Position numbers and translations under genes: made by a program. From Mortierella alpina (Eukaryota > Mortierellomycota > Mortierellomycetes > Mortierellales > Mortierellaceae), in NCBI GenBank assembly GCA_029449245.1, contig JANATF010000004.1, positions 2,852,001-2,916,000 on the forward strand: a DNA stretch of 64,000 nt. The letters are read 5' to 3'. This document shows positions 56,441 to 64,000 of the stretch, piece after piece. The notes beneath the pieces are model-generated. The model had not been told where the DNA came from and searched no databases. It was given only the letters and a program-made list of their open reading frames with translations. Numbering within the stretch: position 1 is the stretch's first letter; the number at the start of each line of letters is the position of its first letter.

Positions 56441-57748
56441 GGGAGAGAGAGAGGGAGAGAGAGAGAGGGAGGGAGAGAAAAGCGGTGAAGGGAGGTGTGC
56501 AATGGGTGCAGTGGTTTGGAGGTGAGCACTGAGGAGAGCAGAGGTCGAGGCCAGCGAGGGGGAGGAAAATGCGCCTCGCATTCTCGCAGTTCTCGCATTT
56601 CTCGCACCCACTGACACTGGGCCACACCGCCAAGGGCGCATCTGTTGGGCTGCCATGGGAGCACACACCAGACTAGGCGAGGCAGTGCTGCCTGTCCTCT
56701 GTCCAGACAAGTCCATGTGGTGCATATGCAATGTTGACAGAGTGGACGAGGGCTCTGTTGCGCATTGTTTGTTAACATCGACAGGGCGCCCTTCATATCC
56801 CCTTGCGATTGCAATCTGCACGCCTTATCCACACATGCTAGCAAGATACGTCGATCTGTTGCTGCATCCCCTGCTTCTTCGACCGAGAACGGCAGATGTG
56901 TAGAGCCTAGCGGGAATGAAAAGCGCGTGGAGTCCCAGTTTCAACTGGCGACGAAATGGAGACGCGCTTTTTATCGGTCTCAGTTCTGCCAGACCACGGT
57001 TGTTGTTGTTTCCGTGGGGTGGCTTCCTGGAGAAAAAAAAAAAAAACTGCATAAAAAGGTGAGCAGTGCAGCGACTTTGCTCTTTCCCATCTTTCCTCCA
57101 CTTTTCTCCTTCACCTTCCTCTCCTTCCTACCCTCCTTCTCATTACACCCTCCCTTTCATTATCGATCCTTACCCTCAAAAGGCCCTGTCAATTGGTAAG
57201 TCAGCCGGAAGATACACCTCCTCCCCCCCTCCCCTGCTTGTGAAGGACAACTAGGATGATACAAACGCAATTAAAGCTGGAATTACCGCCTGAACTACAG
57301 TGTTGATAGTTATTGCACCCAACTGATACTCTTTCATAAAGCCTCTAAGGCTCTGACCACACATTGGCAGCATCGAACAAAAACTAACTCTTCCTTTTGC
57401 TCATCTTGTGTGTTCAAAGATAGGTGTTATGCCCTGGTAAAAATAAGAACATGTATAGGAGTATTTCAACAACTTGCAAAATAAAAAAAAAGAATGAAAA
57501 AGAAAAAGAAAGGCGCTTTGATATAGTGCCCGTGGTGTTGGTTGTGAGGTGAACGTGTATCTGTGTGTCTAGCCAATCGAGATCTGCTCATTACCGATTA
57601 CCGATGACCTGGATGACAATCCGATCCAGTGTGCAATGTGCGCGACAAAGAACGTGACACAAAGTGAGAACGAAAGGGGCATCTGACCTGCCCTGGAGAA
57701 TTGCATCTTCTCCCGCAACCTCCTGGTCGTGGTCATCAGGACAACACG
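56282..57748. promoter_or_regulatory. Divergent intergenic region
   Basis: This 1.47 kb stretch lies between the membrane-protein gene (minus) and the PXA gene (plus). It holds a long GA tract next to the membrane-protein start, CT-rich segments (57080-57170) and an A-rich run (57480-57510). It may also hold an unrecognised first exon of the minus-strand gene. No other gene is supported. Confidence 0.5.
56366..56478 (-). repeat. GA/TC microsatellite
   Basis: An AG run interrupted by GGG and CGG lies just upstream of the start of the minus-strand membrane-protein gene. On the transcribed strand it is a CT tract, a common fungal promoter feature. Confidence 0.88.
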
Positions 57749-59945
57749 ATGCAACAGCAACACTCGCCATCCCCGCAACAACAGCAGCAACAGCAACAGC
57801 AGCAACAGCAGCGCAGGAGTAAGCATGCAAAGCATTCCAGCCAAATTCCCGGGTCAGCACCCTACCCACAATACCTGCGCATTCTCTTTCCACGGCACCT
57901 GCAACTGCGCGAACCCGTCCCTCAGCTTCTGAGCCAGCCTCACCCGGACCTGGATGCAGAGGCGTATCACTTTCTCGCCTTCCTCGTCCGCGACTTTATC
58001 CAGACATGGTACTCCAACTTCTCCTCCGATCCACAATTGGTCACCTCCATCGTCGACATCGTCATTCACATTGCACGCACGCTGGAGCAAAGAAGCCAAG
58101 AGGTAGTAGTATTCTACCAAGGAGCTGTGCTGCTGTGAACTATCTCACCTGGGCAGCGTGCTTGTACTAAACCCCCTTAGTGGACGCACTTTTGGATTTA
58201 ACTAGGTCGACTGGGTCGCTCTCTTGCTGCAGGATGTCCCAGAGGTGCTGAAGCGGCACTATGTGAACTATCGGCAAGCTTCTCAGATGCTCGAGACGGC
58301 ATACGCACCCAATCAAACCATCGAGTCGATCTTTCATGGCCTACAGCCCCACTTTGCACTCAGAGATGGAGAAGAGTCTGAGAAAGAATACCTCCGACAG
58401 CTTGCGGATGAGCTCTTGCGGATTCTTTTACCGGAGGCAGAGTATCATTCCGACTGTGTGCGGTGGCTCGTACGCGAGATCCTCTGTTGTCTAGTGCTCC
58501 GGAGTCTAGTTGAGATCTTGACGGAGCCAGATATGATCAATTACATCGTCAACACTGTAAGTCAACGGGATTGGGTGTTGCAACAGGAGACATCAAACCA
58601 CGGCACCATCCATATACCTAACAATGCCTTCTCCTCCTTATCATCATCAACACAATCCGCGACCAACTAGTTGCTCGTTGACTTTGGACCATCGGACGAA
58701 AAGTACGAAGAGTTTTTGCAAAAAGCGGAGGACAAGATAGCAGCTTCAGATGACAACTTTTCGGCTTTTCTCGCCAGCCTCAATGGAGCAAAGGGCGGTG
58801 TTGGAAAAAAGCTGACCCATCGTTCATCAACACCCCACATCAAACCAACGGACGAAATGGTGAACATGCTGCAGGAAGCCCAGTCATCTGTCCTCGAGAC
58901 TCCTCACCACTCTAGCCAGTCTCTAGCGCGACCAGAAAGAAATGATCACGTTTTATCGCAGCGACTCGCAGGCGTACAAACACCCACAACTCATACACCA
59001 CCTATATCCAGCCCCGCAGGAGACCGGAGGCTATCGGTCTCTCCACATTACACGCCATCGCTAGAACCTCCACTCCAGATACCAGGTACCACCATCACCA
59101 GACAGGTGTCACCAAACTCGTTCTCGTCCACTGCAGCGCCGACACCCAACCATCCCCATAGTTCACCGAGCGCCATGTCAAGGATAAAGTCTCAAGCTCT
59201 TTGGGCCGTAACTGAGGCACCGGTCGAATGCACGTCCTTCCTGCTCAACCAGATACTCGTCCCATTGGGTGTGATGCTCGTGGCCTTCCTCAACTTTATG
59301 CTCGTGCTGCCGAAAAGGATCAAGCAAGTTTCAGAGTCGACGGCCTGGATATATGCGGAGCTGGAGGCGCCTGAGCACAGCGATCTGGAGGCCGGAATTT
59401 TCAGCTTGTTGAAGGAGGTCTTCTACCTGGAAGAGCGGAATCAAGTCATCTGGAGACAGTGGGAGATTATGGGCTGGCCGTTGATCCGGACGCTGGGCGG
59501 TGGGGCCATTGATCGGTAAGATATTCTTGATTCACACACTTTTTTTCCAGAAACAATTCCTGGCCTAATCTCTCTATTTATATCACGTTTTATCCGTAGA
59601 CTGCTGGCACATGGAATACATTGGATCCTGGCTGAACCGCGCTTGGTGATGTATATACAAGCTGGTCGCCGTGCTCTGTGGCCTGACCCCAATTCTTCCT
59701 TGCCAAAGCCGCGTGGTGTCGACGAGATGGAGAGGGCACGCAAGGATGCAGAGCGTCGGATATTGAGGGCCATACCGGCCCCCTTACGTGACGTGTTCTT
59801 CGGTGACATTGGCGTGCAGCATCTGGCAGCAGCTCGTGAAGCGCTAGAGCCGTTTCAGAAGAAACAGTGCAACAAGCACTTGATGTATATTGCCCTGGAC
59901 CTATTGCTCTCAAAGGTCGTTCCTGAGATCTATCCGGAGCGGTGA
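57749..59945 (+). CDS. PXA-domain protein (sorting-nexin related)
   Basis: Four exons (57749-58102, 58206-58556, 58671-59515, 59600-59945) give 631 residues. The start is an ATG followed closely by a polyQ run. The PXA domain covers about residues 45-235: the pieces AYHFLAFLVRDFIQTWYSNFSS and WVALLLQDVPEVLKRHY are typical, followed by LADELLRILLPEAEYHSDCVRWLVREILCCLVLRSLVEILTEPD, which is the strongest match to PXA domains of SNX13/19/25-like proteins. A Ser/Pro linker (about 290-410) leads to a hydrophobic stretch around 425-450 (ILVPLGVMLVAFLNFML) and a C-terminal helical domain resembling the nexin C part (REALEPFQKKQCNKHLMYIALDLLLSKVVPEIYPE). No RGS or PX domain is seen, as in fungal two-module members. 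It probably acts at endosome or ER contact membranes. Confidence 0.87.
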
Positions 59946-60288
59946 TCCCACCCTGTTATTTCACAATAAATGTGAGAAACGATGTGCAGGTGATGATAAC
60001 GACTTTGTATCGGAACAAGTCTTGCGCCAGGTGGGTTTACATAGCAGGTGCGGAGCCTCTGCACGAGGATGATAGAGACAACGGTGTTTGTCCGCAGGTG
60101 CCGACTGACTGAGCATGAGCCCCGTGGGAGAAGCCACTTCGTTCACGGAGATCGCGTCGCAGTAGGCCACCGTGACCGCACACTGAACTGCATATGAAGT
60201 CAAAATTGTCTCCTCCACACCACACGTCTCTCTTCCACACCCACCCTCACATTCACACACTCACCCACTCACTCGCATTTCCTTCCCC
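59946..60288. other. Short spacer between PXA and IKS1-type genes
   Basis: This 343 bp region holds an AATAAA signal right after the PXA stop, then the compact promoter of the kinase gene with a CA/CT-rich leader (60220-60285). No other gene is seen. Confidence 0.6.
59965..59970 (+). terminator. AATAAA polyadenylation-type signal
   Basis: The hexamer lies 20 bases after the PXA stop codon, the expected distance for a fungal 3' end signal. Confidence 0.5.
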
Positions 60289-63200
60289 ATGGCACAATGG
60301 CAGGACGAACACAGACGCGACCAGCAGCCAAGCAGGAATGAGGACTCTGCCAGCGACATGACTGACATGGCTGCTAATGCGGGCCAGCTGCATCCCCTGC
60401 AGGCACAGCACCAGCAGCAGCCTTGGCTGATTCCCCACCCAAACCTGCCCATTTCCTGGCGCAACAACGACCGCACCTTCCACTCGCATCGGGACCGCGA
60501 CCAGCAGAGCTCATTCGACTCTATCGACCCCCACGGTCACTCGCATCCATCTTCCTTGCACCGACTCGGCAACCACAACAGCAATCACTATGGTGGCAAC
60601 CACCACAGCAACAACAGCCTTCAGAGGCATAGGCCTCCTTCTCCTTCAGCAAGGGCCGCTAGTCAAGGCACTGCCTCCAATTGGGACAGACGGACTTCGT
60701 CGCCAGAGGACAGCCAGCTACAGCGTTACCGTGACAAGGGCCAGAGCCACGAGTCGGCACCCTCTGACCTCCTACGACCGCCAGTGCTCTACGGAAGCAC
60801 ACCTCCAGGCAACCTGATTCCGTCAGCACTGGAGCGACAAGGGCGCGACATGTACCCCATTCGTCGACCCAACAGGAGCCTGTCTCTATCTATGAATCCA
60901 GATGACTGGCGTGAAGGCGGATCTTCCTCGCAGTCGTCTGCTAGGAATCACCGCGAGGTAGTGCCATATTTCCAGGAGTGGCGGGTCATTCTGTAGGTTG
61001 CCTTGTGTTTTTTTAAGGTGTTTCTTGCCTGCAGCAGATCAGAAATTATAGTTTGGTCACTCACTTCATGGAGTTTCCACACTCACTGTCGCACCATAGC
61101 CGCTCTCCTCCGCACGGCCGCACCGTGCTTTACAACCCGCAGATGCAATCGCTAGTTGTCCAGACAACGATCGGTCAAGACTCTCAGCCAATGGTATGTC
61201 TACCAATGGGGTAGTGTTCTCTATCGGACTTCGCACACTTGCTCGACCCAACGTCTTTGCCTAACAAGTCTCGCTTATAGTCTCTCCGCAATGACAGTGG
61301 CGTATGCGCGCTTTGTAGGCGACCGCTGGATGTGGACCCTGTGGTAGAGGATGAGGTATGCTGCCAGTATTGAAGAAAAGCCCTTGGTAACGTGTGCCGT
61401 TGATATCAAGATGATTGACATATCAGGTAATACCCAATCTTATCATGAACTAGGACGATCCTACAGGCGCATCCACTTTTATGGATACAAACTACTTTCG
61501 GATGTTGGCGGACGCAAAGTAAGGAATAGGGTGCCGCAGACTCTCGCCAATTGGCACCATCGTTAAATTCACGGCCATCCCTGTACCCTCGTAATAACAA
61601 AGAGTATCACTCACTGACGGTGTTTAGCATCGCGCTATCAAGACGTGGGTCTCTACAAGCAAACTCGGGTTCACGTTTCGAGATGCAATCGTCCAGCAGA
61701 ACCTCAACTCCTTCTTCCAGCAGAACATCCATGGACCTTGAACGCAAGCTTAAAGACAATGCGGACAATCCAACAGATCAACCTCAGTCGCCTCATCTCT
61801 CGCACAATGCTCTTAACCAAGGATACTATGGACGTTTTTTTGTGGAAACCAAAAAGTTGGGACGAGGCTATCGAGGATCGGTTTTCCTGTGCCAACATAT
61901 CTTGGATGGCATCCATTTGGGCGAGTATGCCATCAAAAAAGTCGCTGTCGGCGATAATCATGACTGGTTAGTTCAGATGCTCAGAGAGGTTCACCTGTTG
62001 GAAAGACTTCACCACCCCAACATAGTCAGCTATAAGCATGCCTGGCTCGAAAACCATCAGCTCCACAAGTTTGGACCTGAAGTCACTTGCTTGTTCATTC
62101 TTATGGAGTGCGCCAATGGAGGCAATCTCGAGGAATATATTGAGCGATCAGAAGCAGATTTGCATACGCCGGTTGAGGGCGAGGCGGCTACTGGCGAAGG
62201 ACGAGATAAGGAGACAACAAAGCCCATCTCGGTTAGGGAGCGTCTCTTGCAGAACAGGCGGCAGCAGCAACAGCAACAGCAACATCAGCATCTTCATCCC
62301 CACGATCCATTCCATCAGCCGCTTTCTGGGACCCTTGGTGGGAATAGCACACCTGGTGGACAGGAGCGTACCAACAGAAAAATGTCCCAGCGGCACTATC
62401 TGTCCATCACCGAGATCTGGAGTTTCTTCTTTGACATTTGTGAGGGGCTTGCGCACTTGCATCGCCTCGGGATTATTCACCGTGACCTGAAGCCGCCAAA
62501 CTTGCTCTTGAGCTACTCCAACAGCCAAGTGAAGGGCTCCAAGGGCGAGAGGCCTAGGATTCTCATTACTGACTTTGGAGAATGTGAAGTGCTGGATCAA
62601 GCCGCCAAGAGGAATCGGACGGGAGCAACAGGCACGCTCGAATTTTTGGCACCCGAACTTTTGCATGGTAAGTCATGACATTTTGTTTGTTTTCGGTGGT
62701 CGCGCGCACGCCGTCGTCTTCGTCTTCATCTTCCCCCACGTAGTTGTGATACATGGTGTGCTGTAAGTATCAATGGTAACATTTTTTTCTCCAATACGGT
62801 TTCATGAACAGTTGATTCTGAGGGTCGATACACGGACGAATTCTCGTTCAAGGGAGACATGTGGTCGCTTGGCATGGTACTCTATTACCTCTGCTACTCA
62901 CGTCTACCGTACTCTCAAATCGAAGACGTGGATATTCTCAAGGACGAAATCAGGGAATTCAGATCGTACGTTTGTCATGTCTTCTTTTTCGCCGAAAACC
63001 TCTTTAAGAAACCAAAGTCGCATTGCTCAACTATATGCCTTTGTTTTATTCTTGTCGTATTCATTTATTAGAATAACGATACCCGCAGATGAACCGGAGG
63101 GTGGACGAGTCATCCCGGACGAGCTCAAGATTTTGATCCGCGTGTTACTCTCGACTGACAAGTCGAAGCGTCCGAGCTGCGAGGATATTTTGACCACATT

Positions 63201-63360
63201 GAGCCATCAGCGCGATCGGATGATGCATGGAGATATGGACTCACCCCCGACGCCAATCCGGGCCTCTTCGGCAGGCTCTACATTTGCAGACTCCGAGCTG
63301 GACGCAAGGGATGTAGAGATGAACGGTAGTGAGGATGTCACGTTGCGGCGACCAGTCTAG
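60289..63360 (+). CDS. IKS1: IKS1-family serine/threonine protein kinase
   Basis: Seven exons (60289-60957, 61035-61193, 61281-61355, 61454-61518, 61628-62667, 62812-62965, 63072-63360) give 816 residues. The first 220 are disordered and His/Gln/Ser-rich. VVQTTIGQD, then VCALCRRPLD (Cys285 and Cys288) and STFMDTNYFRML match the region ahead of the kinase in IKS1 proteins. The kinase domain begins near residue 389 (YYGRFFVETKKLGRGYRGSVF) and has the lysine in YAIKK, WLVQMLREVHLLERLHHPNIVSYKHAWLE, HRDLKPPN near residue 607, DFG in TDFGECEV near 637 and APELL, so it should be active. About 95 residues with a polyQ run are inserted between the hinge part (MECANGGNLEEYI) and the next helix. Yeast IKS1 is poorly characterised and linked to copper or stress sensitivity. 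The C-tail after residue 770 is Ser-rich. Confidence 0.92.
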
Positions 63361-64000
63361 ACAGCTGTGAGTTAGCGCGTATATACGTTTGCATTCGCAC
63401 CATGCTAGACCAAAACATATAGTCCGATGACCTTTTGGACTTTTTTTTTTGGATTTCGTAGTTTTGCTCGGTTAATATGTTTTCACTTTATTGCTGGAGG
63501 GGGACACAATTATAGGGACGTATTAATGGTGATGATGAGGAATGAGGAGGAGGAGCAGAGAAGGGGTTTCGATGAACAATGAGGTGAAGGGTGTTGTTGG
63601 GAGGAAACAGTCAAAAAGAACCGAGTTTTCCAGATGGATATAAGGCAGGAGAAAAAAAACAAAAATTGGACAGAGCTGAAACCGGGGGACTAATGAAAAC
63701 GAAACAGATCGAACATACAAGATACTACACATAGAGGATGTAGCTTGCTTGGCTCCCATTGACGAAAGAGAAGACCAGACAACGGGAGAAAAAGTCGTCT
63801 CCAGGACATATCTTTTTCTTTCTCATTTTCGTTGGTTTTATCCGACTGCAGAGACCTTCCTTGCTCCATCCTCTGTTCGTTCCTCTTCCTGAACTGCAGG
63901 ATCGTGTTTTATCCCGTTGAATCCCCGTGGGCTTTCCTCTGATGTTTGTTGTATTTGCTTTTTTTTTTGTTTTAGATCAGCTGCAAGTAGTTGCTTGGCG
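63361..64000. other. Downstream region to the right edge
   Basis: This 640 bp region includes the kinase 3' UTR and AT-rich sequence with T-runs (63441-63451 and 63959-63969). Open frames here are short and without family character. The start of a further gene beyond the edge cannot be judged. Confidence 0.5.

Noticed and set aside
1-64000. tRNA, rRNA, CRISPR arrays, bacterial operons and intact transposons
   Set aside because: I looked for clover-leaf consensus boxes, repeat-spacer arrays, transposase or reverse-transcriptase motifs and terminal repeats, and saw none. By-eye inspection cannot exclude small non-coding RNAs.

Overview
This window is eukaryotic and reads as a filamentous, early-diverging fungus. 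My best guess is a Mortierella-type (Mortierellomycota) genome. The evidence is short GT-AG introns (about 80-360 nt) that interrupt most genes, pyrimidine-rich leaders upstream of start codons, many purine/pyrimidine and tri- to hexanucleotide microsatellites, long low-complexity Ser/Pro/Gln-rich proteins, and fungal families (IKS1 kinase, Pho80/Pcl cyclin, OPT transporter, LCL2, arabinono-lactone oxidase, a fungal complex I subunit). I see no operons, rRNA, tRNA, CRISPR or intact transposon. All gene models below were joined by hand from splice signals and family similarity and need RNA support. Layout, left to right: a coiled-coil protein running off the left edge (minus, 2-1924); a repeat-rich spacer; a SANT/Myb nuclear protein with a possible winged-helix region (minus, 4281-7151); an RS-rich SCI1-like protein (plus, 9310-10866) convergent with a large spectrin-like, possibly Kar9-like protein (minus, 11142-14414); a 6.6 kb gene-poor stretch; a small four-exon membrane protein (plus, 21018-21932) convergent with an LCL2-like protein (minus, 22305-23025), which shares a 392 bp divergent promoter with an ALO1-type lactone oxidase (plus, 23418-25443); a FAD-monooxygenase-like gene whose cofactor motifs are all altered (plus, 26492-28704); a complex I NUXM-like subunit (plus, 29045-30242); and a 3.6 kb spacer with a minisatellite. 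The right half holds an indoleamine 2,3-dioxygenase with a mitochondrial-looking leader (plus, 33888-35799); an unknown disordered protein (minus, 36209-37963); a Pho80/Pcl-type cyclin with a very long tail (minus, 38544-42328); a 4 kb spacer containing one possible signal-peptide exon; a giant oligopeptide transporter of about 2,197 residues with a roughly 1,140-residue soluble extension (plus, 46293-53537); a single-pass membrane protein (minus, 53815-56281); a PXA-domain protein (plus, 57749-59945); and an IKS1-family kinase (plus, 60289-63360). These genes do not form an obvious single pathway. They cover redox metabolism (lactone oxidase, complex I, IDO/NAD synthesis), peptide import, membrane traffic, and cell-cycle or signalling control, as expected for an ordinary chromosomal region. 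The most unusual items are the OPT fusion, the FAD-monooxygenase with lost cofactor motifs, and the SANT plus winged-helix-like arrangement.
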